Below are positions 1 through 9,082 of a stretch of 64,000 nt of DNA, piece by piece. The stretch is from Algibacter marinivivus (GTDB taxonomy: Bacteria > Bacteroidota > Bacteroidia > Flavobacteriales > Flavobacteriaceae). The notes beneath the pieces were generated by a model. The model had not been told where the DNA came from. It saw only the letters and a program-made list of their open reading frames with translations, and ran no database searches. The stretch covers positions 1,262,051 to 1,326,050 of the forward strand of contig NZ_QFRI01000001.1 of NCBI RefSeq assembly GCF_003143755.1, written 5' to 3'. Numbering within the stretch: the stretch's first letter is position 1; every line of letters starts with the position of its first letter. The translations under genes and the position numbers were made by a program.

Positions 1-708
1 TACAATATGAAAGTCAACGATTTTTCTATTAAAAAAGGACCCATATTTGCAAATTTTGTATTGGCAGATGAGATTAATAGAGCGCCTGCAAAAGTACAAT
101 CGGCTTTACTGGAAGCAATGCAAGAAAAGCAAGTAACTATTGGTGATGAAACCTTTAAATTAGATAAGCCGTTTTTAGTAATGGCAACTCAAAATCCTGT
201 GGAACAAGAAGGAACATACCCGTTGCCAGAAGCGCAGGTTGACCGTTTTATGCTTAAAACAGTTATTGATTATCCGAAAATTGACGAAGAGCAATTGATT
301 ATGAGAGCCAACATGAAAGGTGCTTGGGATAAAGTAAACCCTGTGGTTTCTATATCTCAGATACTTAAAGCGCAAGAGGCTGTTCGTGATGTTTATATGG
401 ATGAAAAAATTGAGAAATACATTCTGGATATTATTTTCGCTACACGTTATCCAGATAAATACAGATTGCCAGCTTTAAAACCATTAATTTCTTTTGGAGC
501 ATCGCCTCGTGGAAGTATCAATTTAGCAACCGCAGCAAAATGTTATGCATTTATTAAGCGTCGTGGGTATGTAATTCCTGAGGATGTGCGTGCCGTAGTT
601 TACGATGTATTACGTCATAGAATTGGTATTACTTATGAAGCTGAAGCTGAAAATGTAACTTCAGTTGATATTATCAACAAGATAGTAAACGAGATAGAAG
701 TGCCATAG
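1..708 (+). CDS. moxR: MoxR-family AAA+ ATPase, C-terminal part (5' end outside window)
   Basis: This is an AAA+ ATPase of the MoxR family, thought to act as a chaperone or assembly factor with the von Willebrand factor A (VWA) proteins encoded next to it. The frame is open from the first base, so the Met at position 7 is internal and the Walker A half lies outside the window. About 235 residues are visible. They include a Walker B region (FVLADEINRAP), the sensor-1 segment MATQNP, an EAQVDRF arginine-finger region and a sensor-2-like segment ASPRGSINL. It is the first gene of a Bat-type aerotolerance operon and is followed on the same strand by the DUF58 gene after a 121-bp repetitive spacer. 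The family call is firm; the physiological role is inferred from other Bacteroidota. Confidence 0.93.
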   Translation, partial: YNMKVNDFSIKKGPIFANFVLADEINRAPAKVQSALLEAMQEKQVTIGDETFKLDKPFLVMATQNPVEQEGTYPLPEAQVDRFMLKTVIDYPKIDEEQLIMRANMKGAWDKVNPVVSISQILKAQEAVRDVYMDEKIEKYILDIIFATRYPDKYRLPALKPLISFGASPRGSINLATAAKCYAFIKRRGYVIPEDVRAVVYDVLRHRIGITYEAEAENVTSVDIINKIVNEIEVP

Positions 709-719
709 AAAAGAGTTTC

Positions 720-827
720 CAGTGTTCAGTCTCAGTATGCAGTTGCTTACTCAAGATTGAATACGATATGCTAAACTCAACGGTTTATTGATAACTGAAT
801 ACTGCGACTGAAAACTGTTTACTGAAT
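720..827. repeat. Two opposed heptad arrays forming an imperfect inverted repeat
   Basis: The right half (794-827) reads ACTGAAT, ACTGCG, ACTGAAA, ACTGTTT, ACTGAAT: a unit of seven bases (one unit of six) with constant ACTG. The left half (720-746) carries the same pattern on the other strand as CAGT units. Arms 720-744 and 793-817 match at 22 of 25 positions and could form a long hairpin over a 48-base loop. The array ends two bases before the DUF58 start codon at 830. It fills the only spacer between the MoxR and DUF58 genes. Function unknown. Confidence 0.7.
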
Positions 828-829
828 AG

Positions 830-1696
830 ATGGATACTAAAGAATTACTAAAAAAAGTACGTAAGATAGAGATTAAGACACGCCGTTTGTCTGATCATAT
901 TTTTGGAGGAGAATATCATTCTACTTTCAAAGGACGTGGTATGACTTTTAGTGAAGTGCGCCAATATCAATTTGGAGATGATGTTAGGAATATTGATTGG
1001 AATGTTACTGCGCGTTACAACGAACCTTATGTAAAAGTTTTTGAAGAAGAACGCGAACTTACCATGATGCTTATGGTAGATGTTTCGGGTTCTGAATTAT
1101 TTGGGACAGAGCAGCAATTTAAAAACGAGGTAGTTACAGAAATTGCCGCAACATTAGCGTTTTCAGCAACACAGAATAATGATAAAATTGGTCTCATTTT
1201 ATTTTCAGACCAAGTAGAATTATACATACCACCTAAAAAAGGGCGTTCGCACGTGCTTCGTATTATTCGTGAGTTAATCGAATTTCAACCTGAAAGCAGA
1301 CAAACCAATTTAGCCGAAGCTTTAAAATTTATGCAAAACGTCATGAAAAAGAAGGCTATTGTATTTGTATTGTCTGATTTTATAGCGGATGATTATCATC
1401 AAACCATGAAAATTGTTTCTGGTAAACACGATGTAACTGGAATTAGAGTGTATGATAAACGTGAAGAAGACATTCCAAACTTAGGCATGGTACAAATGCA
1501 AGATGAAGAAACTGGCGAGTTGATGCTAGTAAACACATCATCAAAAAAAGTACGACTTAATTATGGGAAATTCTACAGTCAAAAAGTAGATTATTATAAA
1601 GAAAGCTTCACTAAATCTGGTGCAGGTGCTATTGATTGTCGTGTAGACGAAAGCTATGTGAAAAAATTATTAGGGTATTTTAAAAGAAGGGGATAA
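830..1696 (+). CDS. DUF58 domain protein of the Bat operon
   Basis: This 288-residue cytosolic protein belongs to the DUF58 family, which pairs almost invariably with MoxR ATPases. The family signature GRGMTFSEVRQYQFGDD is at residues 35-51, followed by RNIDW and AR. The following VWA-like fold keeps a DVSGS metal-site motif at 84-88. No signal peptide or membrane segment is visible. It lies between moxR and the Bat membrane proteins, all on the + strand, so it is probably cotranscribed. The start at 830 follows a repeat array directly and has no clear Shine-Dalgarno sequence, which is usual in this phylum. Confidence 0.92.
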   Translation: MDTKELLKKVRKIEIKTRRLSDHIFGGEYHSTFKGRGMTFSEVRQYQFGDDVRNIDWNVTARYNEPYVKVFEEERELTMMLMVDVSGSELFGTEQQFKNEVVTEIAATLAFSATQNNDKIGLILFSDQVELYIPPKKGRSHVLRIIRELIEFQPESRQTNLAEALKFMQNVMKKKAIVFVLSDFIADDYHQTMKIVSGKHDVTGIRVYDKREEDIPNLGMVQMQDEETGELMLVNTSSKKVRLNYGKFYSQKVDYYKESFTKSGAGAIDCRVDESYVKKLLGYFKRRG

Positions 1697-1700
1697 TCTA

Positions 1701-1730
1701 GTTAAAAGTTAAAAGTTAAAAGTTAAAAGT
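1701..1730 (+). repeat. Four tandem GTTAAAA heptamers
   Basis: Four exact copies of GTTAAAA plus two further bases fill the gap after the DUF58 stop codon. Perfect heptamers of this kind can expand or contract by slipped-strand pairing. The array lies 22 bases before the likely ATG (1753) of the next gene. A GTG at its end (1729) is in frame but is an unlikely start because it lies inside the repeat. Confidence 0.85.
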
Positions 1731-1752
1731 GATAAGAGATAAGTTTCAAAAT

Positions 1753-3399
1753 ATGAATTATAGTAAGAAGAAGATATTTATGATTAATCATAGGTGCTTT
1801 TTAGCTCTTACCTTCTTATTATTCACTTTTACTACTAAAGCTCAAGTTTCATCAACTATCGATTCAACTTCAATAAAAATTGGAGAACAAATTACTTACC
1901 ATATTCAAGTTGAAGCAGACACTACAGATTTAGTTGTTTTTCCAGAGGGACAAACCTTTACGCCTCTAGAAATGATAGAATCCTATGATATTGATACGCT
2001 AAAGAAAACATCTAAAAGCGATAAATATAGCTTGATTAAAAAATATGGATTAACGCAATTCGATTCTGGTAAATACACCATTCCAAGGCAAAAAATTATA
2101 ATTGGAGATAAAACGTTTTTTACTGATTCTTTAAAGGTTGAGGTTAATAATGTAGTTATTGATACTACTCAAGGTCTTTACGATATCAAACCCATTATTG
2201 CTGTTGACAAAAAAGGAAGTGATTGGTGGAAATACCTATTGCTTACATTATTGATTATTGGGGCAGTTGCTTTTTTATTATACTGGTTTATATGGCGAAA
2301 AAAGCCATTAACTGAAGAAGAAGAAATAGCATTATTACCACCCTATGATAGAGCAAAATTGGCTTTACAAAAGTTAGATGAAAGACCATATCTTGAAAAT
2401 GAAAATTTGAAAGATTACTATTCTGAGCTAACATTTATTATTAGAAAATACCTAGACGAAAAAGTATATGATCATGCCTTGGAAAGCACTACTGATGAAT
2501 TGATTACAAGATTAAATTTACTTAAAGAAGGTAACCAAGTTGATTTGAGTAATGAAGATATCAAGAACTTAGAAAGTATTCTAAAACGTGCTGATTTAGT
2601 AAAATTTGCTAAATCTGCTCCAGATATTGAGTTAGCTAAAATTGATAGAAATACTATAGATATTGAAATTGATCATGTTAAAGAAGCATTACCTGAACCT
2701 ACCGAAGAAGAAAAACTTCTAGACGAAAAATATAGAGAAGAGCAAGAGCGCAAAAAGAAACGAAAAAAGATTTGGTTAACGGTTGGAATTAGCATCTTTT
2801 TACTTTTAGCTACACTTACAGGGCTTTCTGTAAAATATGGTTTTGATTATGTGAAAGATACTATTATTGGTCATGATAGTAAGGAACTTTTAGAAGGCGA
2901 TTGGGTAACAAGTGAATATGGGTTTCCTCCAGTTACTATTTCAACACCAGAAGTTTTGAAAAGAACAGCTGTACCTTTACCCGAAGAGTTAAAGGGTAAA
3001 ATGGATATTACTACGTTTTCTTTTGAGCAAAAAAACAAACTAACAATAGTTATTTCAACTACTGTTTTAGCTCAAAAATTAGATAGTTTAGATATTGGTA
3101 AAGCCATAGAAGGGAATCTTAAGGTAATTGAAAATAATGGAGGTAGAAATATAATTACAAAAAATGAAAAATTTGTAACACCAAACGGAGCTGAAGGAAT
3201 AAAAACGTTTGGATCCTTAGAATACCCAATAGAAAATACAGAAAACTTCATCAATGGTAAGTATACTTCATTAAGTTTTACTGCTGAAAATAAAGTGATG
3301 CAACAAATAATTATTACATGGAGACAAAATGATGTTTATGCAGACCAAATGGTAGAACGTATTTTAAATTCAGTTGAACTAAAACCAGCAGAAGAATAA
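1753..3399 (+). CDS. BatD-like two-pass membrane protein of the Bat operon
   Basis: About 548 residues. An N-terminal signal segment ends near TFTTKAQ. A periplasmic domain of roughly 120 residues follows that resembles the beta-rich N-terminal modules of BatD (paired Thr/Ile strands, a conserved QFDSGKYTIP stretch). Then come a strong membrane span near WWKYLLLTLLIIGAVAF, a charged cytosolic region of about 160 residues, a second span near IWLTVGISIFLLLATL, and a C-terminal domain of about 180 residues. It overlaps batA as TAATG, which implies translational coupling. The start could be the ATG at 1753 or 1780; both keep the signal peptide. I recognise no named family for the C-terminal part. 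A role in the Bat complex is inferred from position. Confidence 0.75.
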   Translation: MNYSKKKIFMINHRCFLALTFLLFTFTTKAQVSSTIDSTSIKIGEQITYHIQVEADTTDLVVFPEGQTFTPLEMIESYDIDTLKKTSKSDKYSLIKKYGLTQFDSGKYTIPRQKIIIGDKTFFTDSLKVEVNNVVIDTTQGLYDIKPIIAVDKKGSDWWKYLLLTLLIIGAVAFLLYWFIWRKKPLTEEEEIALLPPYDRAKLALQKLDERPYLENENLKDYYSELTFIIRKYLDEKVYDHALESTTDELITRLNLLKEGNQVDLSNEDIKNLESILKRADLVKFAKSAPDIELAKIDRNTIDIEIDHVKEALPEPTEEEKLLDEKYREEQERKKKRKKIWLTVGISIFLLLATLTGLSVKYGFDYVKDTIIGHDSKELLEGDWVTSEYGFPPVTISTPEVLKRTAVPLPEELKGKMDITTFSFEQKNKLTIVISTTVLAQKLDSLDIGKAIEGNLKVIENNGGRNIITKNEKFVTPNGAEGIKTFGSLEYPIENTENFINGKYTSLSFTAENKVMQQIIITWRQNDVYADQMVERILNSVELKPAEE

Positions 3400-4403
3400 T
3401 GTTTGAAGGGATTGAATTTGTAAATAAAGAATTTTTCTGGTTGTTGTTAGCGCTTCCTTTGGCTATACTTTGGTATATTTTTAAGAATAAAAAGCAAACA
3501 GCAGAACTTAAAATATCAAGTCTAAAAGGCTTTAAAGTCACTAAGTCTTGGTTGCCAAAATTAAGACCTGTTTTGTTTGTGCTAAGGCTACTCGTTTTAG
3601 GGCTACTTATTATGGCATTAGCAAGACCTCAATCTGTAGATGTGTCTACCAAAACAAAAACAACGCGTGGTATCGATATTGTTATGGCAATTGATGTTTC
3701 AGCAAGTATGTTGGCTAAAGATTTATCACCAAATAGACTTGAAGCATTAAAAAAAGTTGCTTCAGAGTTTATTAAAGGTAGACCCAACGACAGAATTGGT
3801 TTGGTAGAATACGCAGGTGAAAGCTATACAAAAACTCCAATTACGAGTGATAAAGCTATTGTACTTCGATCACTTAGAAGTATTAGATATAACACAATTA
3901 TTGAAGGAGGAACGGCTATAGGTATGGGTTTAGCTACCTCAGTAAATAGATTAAAAGATAGTAAAGCGTCAAGTAAAGTGATTATTCTTCTAACGGATGG
4001 TGTAAATAATTCTGGTTTTATAGATCCAAAAATTGCAAGTGAGTTAGCTGTTGAATATGGTATAAAAGCTTATACAATTGGTTTGGGAACAAACGGAATG
4101 GCATTATCACCGGTTGGTATTTTATCAAATGGAAATTTTCAATATGGAAGAATTCAAGTAGAGATAGATGAAGATTTACTAAAAGAAATCGCTGAGGTAA
4201 CAGGAGGAAAATATTTTAGAGCCACCAACAACAAGAAGCTTGAAGAGATTTATGATGAAATAAATAAACTTGAAAAAACAGAAATAGAAGAATTTAAATA
4301 TTACAATTACGAAGAAAAGTACCGTCCATTAGTAATTTTAGCAGGCTTGTTATTGCTAATTGAATTACTGTTGCGCTATACTATTTTTAGAAGTTTTGTT
4401 TAA
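3399..4403 (+). CDS. batA: BatA, VWA-domain membrane protein
   Basis: This 334-residue inner-membrane protein has two N-terminal membrane segments (about residues 10-28 and 56-76), a VWA domain and a C-terminal membrane segment near 307-329. The metal-ion-dependent adhesion site is intact: DVSAS at 99-103 and a downstream TDGVNNSG. Bat proteins contribute to aerotolerance in Bacteroides fragilis; the biochemical activity is not established. The start codon overlaps the preceding stop codon, and batB follows after 15 bases. Together these mark a tightly coupled operon. Confidence 0.95.
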   Translation: MFEGIEFVNKEFFWLLLALPLAILWYIFKNKKQTAELKISSLKGFKVTKSWLPKLRPVLFVLRLLVLGLLIMALARPQSVDVSTKTKTTRGIDIVMAIDVSASMLAKDLSPNRLEALKKVASEFIKGRPNDRIGLVEYAGESYTKTPITSDKAIVLRSLRSIRYNTIIEGGTAIGMGLATSVNRLKDSKASSKVIILLTDGVNNSGFIDPKIASELAVEYGIKAYTIGLGTNGMALSPVGILSNGNFQYGRIQVEIDEDLLKEIAEVTGGKYFRATNNKKLEEIYDEINKLEKTEIEEFKYYNYEEKYRPLVILAGLLLLIELLLRYTIFRSFV

Positions 4404-4418
4404 AAACTAAACAAAAAA

Positions 4419-5456
4419 ATGTATCAATTAGAAGAAAAAATATGGTTTTGGGTATTAGCGATTATTCCAGTAATAATTCTACTCTTTTTGGTGCTTCAGT
4501 TTTGGAGATATAAAACACAAAAAAGGTTTGCAGATGCCGCATTACTTAAAAGGTTAAGTCCTAATAGATCTATATTTAAATCAGTTTTAAAAGTTGTTGT
4601 TTTAAGTTTAGCATTCTTTTGTTTAGCTATTGCTCTAGTAAATCCAAAGATTGGAACCAAGTTGGAAACAGTAAAACGTGAAGGCGTAGATATTGTTTTT
4701 GCAGTTGATGTTTCTAAAAGTATGTTGGCTGAAGATATTGCTCCAAACCGTTTAGAAAAATCGAAACAGTTAGTTACTCAAATCATCAATAATTTAGCTA
4801 GTGATCGAGTTGGAATTATAGCTTACGCAGGAAAAGCATTTCCACAACTACCAATTACAACAGATTATGCTTCTGCAAAAATGTTTTTACAAAGCATGAA
4901 TACTGATATGTTATCCTCACAAGGAACAGCAATTAATGAGGCCATCAAATTAGCAAGAACTTATTTTGATGACGAAGAGCAGACCAATCGTGTTTTAATC
5001 ATTATTTCAGATGGTGAAGACCATAGTGAGCAGGCAGCTATTGTAGCAGAAGAGGCAAGTGAAGAAGGTATTAGAATTTTTACTATTGGTGTTGGAGATG
5101 TAAAAGGCGGTCCTATTCCAGAAAAACGTAACGGAGTTGTCTTAAATTATAAAAAAGATAGCCAAGGCGAAACTGTAATAACCAAGTTAAATGAAGAAAC
5201 ACTTCAGAATATTGCATCTGAAGCTAATGGCGCATATATTAACGGAAAAATAACAAAAGATGTAGTTGCTAATATCCGTGAGATATTAAATGCTATGGAT
5301 AAAACAGAGTTTGAAGCTAAAGAGTTTGCTGATTTTAAAGATCAGTTTCAATGGTTTTTAGGTTTTGGAATTTTCTTTTTATTAATCGATATTTTTCTAT
5401 TAGAAAGAAAAACTGCGTGGTTGAAAAAGTTAGATTTATTTAATGAGAACTTTTAA
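4419..5456 (+). CDS. batB: BatB, VWA-domain membrane protein
   Basis: This 345-residue paralogue of BatA has the same architecture: N-terminal membrane segments at about 8-28 and 55-75, a VWA domain with DVSKS at 97-101 and SDGEDHSEQ further on, and a C-terminal membrane segment near FQWFLGFGIFFLLIDIFLL. Both proteins share the SML-A-DIAPNRLE type sequence after the metal site, consistent with an old duplication. The gene is followed by a 143-bp spacer before batC, the longest gap in the operon, in which I see no terminator. Confidence 0.95.
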   Translation: MYQLEEKIWFWVLAIIPVIILLFLVLQFWRYKTQKRFADAALLKRLSPNRSIFKSVLKVVVLSLAFFCLAIALVNPKIGTKLETVKREGVDIVFAVDVSKSMLAEDIAPNRLEKSKQLVTQIINNLASDRVGIIAYAGKAFPQLPITTDYASAKMFLQSMNTDMLSSQGTAINEAIKLARTYFDDEEQTNRVLIIISDGEDHSEQAAIVAEEASEEGIRIFTIGVGDVKGGPIPEKRNGVVLNYKKDSQGETVITKLNEETLQNIASEANGAYINGKITKDVVANIREILNAMDKTEFEAKEFADFKDQFQWFLGFGIFFLLIDIFLLERKTAWLKKLDLFNENF

Positions 5457-5599
5457 TTAAAATTGAATATCATCTTCAATAATGATGAAATAAAAAGAAT
5501 TTTACATTGAAAGCACATTTTGAAGTAAAACGAAAGGGATTAATTTTATAAAATATTTAACGAACAAAATAAACTAGGTTTTATAATTTAGAAATAAAA

Positions 5600-6463
5600 A
5601 TGAAGCATATAATATTATTCTTACTAATGTTATCATCGATATTTTCTTTTTCTCAAGAAGAAAATAAAGAACTATTATTAGCCGAAAAAAAAGCTAATAA
5701 TTTTGTGTATGAGGGTAATGAATTAATTGAAAATGAGGATTTTGTTTCAGCTGAAATGGAGTATAGAAAAGCCATTTCAAAACATCCAACTATAATTGCA
5801 GGAGCATATAACTTAGGTACGTCATATTTTAAAAGTGGCAATCTAGATGAAGCACTTTATCGTTTAGAACAAGCAACTGAAACTGCCAGTTCAAAAGCTG
5901 AGAAACACAAAGCGTTTCACAATATTGGAAATATTTTAATGCAAAATAAAAAGTGTAAAGAAGCTGTTGAAGCCTATAAAAGCGCATTGAGAAATAACCC
6001 TTCAGATGATGAAACACGATACAATTTGAGTGTTGCAAAAATTTGTGCAGAGGAACAACAAAAAGAGGAGGATAAAAATAAAGACGATAAAAAAGACGAT
6101 CAAGACAAAAAGGACGAAAACAAAGAAAATCAAGATAATAAAGAAAACCAGGATAAAAAAGATAAAGACAAAGACGGAGAAGATAAAGAAGACAAAAAGG
6201 ACGAAGGAGATCAAGAAAAGAAGGAAGGCGAAGATGAAAAAGATGAAGACGGTAAGCCTAAGGATGAACAAAAGGATAAAGGAAAGGGTGATGAAGACAA
6301 GAAAAAGGAGCAACAAAAACCAAAGCCTCAACCCGGACAATTATCGCCTCAGCAAATAAAGAATTTGTTAGAAGCCATGAATAATCAAGAACAAAAGGTT
6401 CAAGAAAAAATGAACGCTGAAAAGCAAAAAGGCGTTAAGATAAAGACGGATAAAGACTGGTAA
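5600..6463 (+). CDS. batC: BatC, TPR protein with a long Lys/Asp/Glu-rich tail
   Basis: This 287-residue exported protein has a signal peptide (residues 1-19, ending SFSQ). Two to three tetratricopeptide repeats span about 32-140; NLGTSYFKSGNLDEALYRLE and YKSALRNNPSD are typical. From about 150 to 240 the sequence is almost entirely Lys, Asp, Glu, Gln and Asn and is probably disordered. The last 45 residues regain ordinary composition (QIKNLLEAMNNQEQ). This matches BatC in other Bacteroidota Bat operons, where TPR proteins are thought to scaffold the complex on the periplasmic side. Confidence 0.88.
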   Translation: MKHIILFLLMLSSIFSFSQEENKELLLAEKKANNFVYEGNELIENEDFVSAEMEYRKAISKHPTIIAGAYNLGTSYFKSGNLDEALYRLEQATETASSKAEKHKAFHNIGNILMQNKKCKEAVEAYKSALRNNPSDDETRYNLSVAKICAEEQQKEEDKNKDDKKDDQDKKDENKENQDNKENQDKKDKDKDGEDKEDKKDEGDQEKKEGEDEKDEDGKPKDEQKDKGKGDEDKKKEQQKPKPQPGQLSPQQIKNLLEAMNNQEQKVQEKMNAEKQKGVKIKTDKDW

Positions 6464-6472
6464 AATAAGATT

Positions 6473-6500
6473 GAAGTAAGAAGACGGAAGCTAGAAGACA
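6473..6500 (+). repeat. Four tandem GAAGnnn heptads abutting the batD start
   Basis: The units are GAAGTAA, GAAGACG, GAAGCTA and GAAGACA: constant GAAG with three variable bases, period exactly seven. The last base of the array is immediately before the batD ATG at 6501. The purine-rich GAAG units might also influence ribosome access. This is the third heptad array in this operon, with a different unit each time. Confidence 0.8.
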
Positions 6501-8276
6501 ATGCAATTACAAAAACACATAACCATCATTTTATTTATACTTACAGCAAGTATGACATTTGCTCAGGTTAAGTTTGATGCTAAAGTGAGTAAAAATAAAC
6601 TAGGAGTAAACGAGCGTTTACGTGTTGATTTTGAAATGAATCAAGATGGAGATAATTTCAACCCACCAAGTTTTACTGGATTTACAGTTGTTGGTGGCCC
6701 AAATCAATCAGTAAGTAATTCGTGGATTAATGGTAAACGATCTTTTAAAAAAACCTATACTTATTTTTTATCGCCAAAAAAGCGTGGAGTATTTACCATT
6801 TCTCAGGCTACAATCAATATAGGAGGAGAAACCTATAAAACAACGCCTGTAAAAATTCAAGTTACTGCTGCCGTAGATATTCCTAAAGACCCTAATGATC
6901 CAAAGTATTTAGCGTCACAAAATATTCATTTAGTAGCTGAGGTTTCCAAATCGAATCCATATCTTAATGAAGCCATAACTGTAGTGTATAAGCTCTATGT
7001 TTCTCCTAAAATTGCAGTTGATAATTGGAATGAAATAGATACACCAAGATATAATGATTTTTGGAGCCAGAATATAAATACTCAAGGTCAAAAGGTTCAA
7101 AACGGAACTTATAAAGGTGAAGATTATCGATTTTTAGTACTCAGAAAAACAGTTTTATATCCACAAAAAACAGGGAAATTAAACATCGAGCCATTAACTT
7201 TGGATCTTTCAATGCGTGTGCCTTCTAATAGGAGAGACATTTTTGGAAGTTTATTAATGACGAGAGTTAATAGAACGGTTTCGGCAGGTAATAAAACCAT
7301 TAATGTAAAAGCATTACCAGAAGCAGGAAAACCTGTGGATTTTACAGGAGCCGTTGGAGATTTTTCATTAGATGTAACATCTTCAAAAACAGAGCTTGAT
7401 GCTACAGAATCTCTTCAAGTAAAAGTTAATGTAAAAGGGAAAGGAAATTTAAAATTATTTAAACTCCCAAAAATCTCATTACCAAGTTCTTTAGAAGTTT
7501 ATGAGCCAGAACATAAAGAAAATGTTAGAACTAATCTGGCTGGAATGCAAGGAAATATTTCAGACAGTTATACTGTTGTACCTCAATATAAAGGTAAATA
7601 TCCAATACCTAGTATTTCATTTTCTTATTTTGATTTAAAAACAGAGAGTTACAAAAGATTAACATCAGATGAAATAGTTATTAATGTTTTAAACGGACCA
7701 TCTAATGTAACATCTTCAGAAAGCAATACAGTTTCTAATAATGCCAACAAACAAGCCGTTATTTTAAACAGTGATCAGTTTGCATTTATTAAAACAAAAA
7801 CGAGTTTTTCACCAATTAAGGTAAATCATTTTTTTAAGACTAATTTATTTTGGAGTCTCCTAGTATTACCATTTTTGGTAATTCCTTTGGCTATTTTTAT
7901 TCGTAAAAAGAAAGCCACTAGGGATGCAGACGTATATGGAAACAAAATCAGGAAAGCGAACAAGTTAGCTCGTAAATATTTAGGTAGTGCCAAAAAATCA
8001 CTTGGAAAAAAAGAAGCATTTTATATCGCTTTAGAAAAAGCATTACACAACTATTTAAAGGCGAAATTGCATATTGAAACAAGTGATTTAAGTAAGGATA
8101 AAATCAATAGTCTATTAAAAGAAAAAGGTGTTGAAGATTCTGTTATAAGAGATTTCGCAAGTATTTTAGAAAACTGTGAATTGGCACGTTATACACCTAT
8201 CGATATTGTAACCATGCAAGAGGATTATGATAAAGCTGCGAAAACTATTTCATTAATTGATAAACAAGCGCGTTAA
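6501..8276 (+). CDS. batD: BatD, periplasmic oxygen-tolerance protein
   Basis: This 591-residue protein has a signal peptide (residues 1-21, ending TFAQ). A long periplasmic region carries the BatD family pattern: an early segment KNKLGVNERLRVDFEM, then PKKRGVFTISQATI, and later repeats of similar strands. One membrane span lies near residues 449-468 (FWSLLVLPFLVIPLAIFI), followed by a helical cytosolic tail of about 120 residues. The family is associated with aerotolerance and is presumed to contact the VWA proteins. batE begins one base after its stop codon. Confidence 0.93.
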   Translation: MQLQKHITIILFILTASMTFAQVKFDAKVSKNKLGVNERLRVDFEMNQDGDNFNPPSFTGFTVVGGPNQSVSNSWINGKRSFKKTYTYFLSPKKRGVFTISQATINIGGETYKTTPVKIQVTAAVDIPKDPNDPKYLASQNIHLVAEVSKSNPYLNEAITVVYKLYVSPKIAVDNWNEIDTPRYNDFWSQNINTQGQKVQNGTYKGEDYRFLVLRKTVLYPQKTGKLNIEPLTLDLSMRVPSNRRDIFGSLLMTRVNRTVSAGNKTINVKALPEAGKPVDFTGAVGDFSLDVTSSKTELDATESLQVKVNVKGKGNLKLFKLPKISLPSSLEVYEPEHKENVRTNLAGMQGNISDSYTVVPQYKGKYPIPSISFSYFDLKTESYKRLTSDEIVINVLNGPSNVTSSESNTVSNNANKQAVILNSDQFAFIKTKTSFSPIKVNHFFKTNLFWSLLVLPFLVIPLAIFIRKKKATRDADVYGNKIRKANKLARKYLGSAKKSLGKKEAFYIALEKALHNYLKAKLHIETSDLSKDKINSLLKEKGVEDSVIRDFASILENCELARYTPIDIVTMQEDYDKAAKTISLIDKQAR

Positions 8277-8277
8277 T

Positions 8278-9036
8278 ATGAAACAGATATTTTACATACT
8301 ATTGTTTTTATTCAGTTTTGGGATTTTTGCGCAAAATAATGCTTTATTTGAAAAGGCTAATGCGCTTTATAATGAAGGTAAATACGCTGAGGCTATTGAT
8401 AATTATCAAATGATTTTAGATTCAGAAAAGCATTCAGCAGACTTATATTTTAATTTAGCCAACGCACATTATAAACTTAATAATATTGCACCAAGTATTT
8501 ATTATTATGAAAAGGCATTATTGTTAAATCATGATGACTCAGATATTAAAAACAATATTGCTTTTGCTAAAAACATGACTATTGACGCAATTGATGTTGT
8601 TCCAGATGCAGGGTTTTCAAAACTGTTAAATACAACAACTCATAAAATGTCTTTTGATCAATGGGCAAAAACTTCAGTAGCTTTTGTTTTCTGTTTTGTT
8701 GCATTGTTTTTATTTTATTATTTCGCTTATTCAACTTTAAATAAGCGTTTATCTTTTATTGGAAGTATAGCTGCTTTAATATTAGTCTTTATAACGTTAG
8801 CTTTTGCTTTTCATAAGTTTAATTTAGATAAACAAGATAATCCAGCGATTATTTTTGCTCAAGAAAGTAAAATAAAAAGTGATCCAAACAACAGAAGTGA
8901 AGAACTTTTTAGATTGCACGAAGGTACTAAAGTTCAAATACTTGAAGCTTATGAAGATTGGAAAAAGATAGAGCTTTCCGATGGAAAAGTAGGTTGGGTT
9001 TTATCAGATGAGATTAAATCGTTGAAGATAAATTAA
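8278..9036 (+). CDS. batE: BatE, TPR and SH3-like membrane protein
   Basis: About 252 residues. A signal-like N-terminus (ends FGIFAQ) is followed by TPR units (about 22-100), two membrane spans near 130-180, and a C-terminal bacterial SH3-like domain (about 195-250, LHEGTKVQILEAYEDWKKIE). The ATG at 8278 lies one base after the batD stop codon and starts directly with the signal peptide; the in-frame TTG at 8257 inside batD is less likely. This is the last recognisable Bat gene of the operon. Confidence 0.9.
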   Translation: MKQIFYILLFLFSFGIFAQNNALFEKANALYNEGKYAEAIDNYQMILDSEKHSADLYFNLANAHYKLNNIAPSIYYYEKALLLNHDDSDIKNNIAFAKNMTIDAIDVVPDAGFSKLLNTTTHKMSFDQWAKTSVAFVFCFVALFLFYYFAYSTLNKRLSFIGSIAALILVFITLAFAFHKFNLDKQDNPAIIFAQESKIKSDPNNRSEELFRLHEGTKVQILEAYEDWKKIELSDGKVGWVLSDEIKSLKIN

Positions 9037-9082
9037 TTGTATTTGAACATATATTAATATATTTACTTTTTAAACAAGAAAA

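Noticed and set aside
720-830. CRISPR-like array in the heptad region
   Set aside because: The units are 6-7 bases long with no spacers, and no cas genes are near.
6002-6359. Long overlapping open frames on both strands inside batC
   Set aside because: They arise from the GAC/AAA/GAA-rich Lys-Asp-Glu tail of BatC. Their translations are low complexity (Lys/Arg/Thr or Phe/Ile/Val only), with no start signals.
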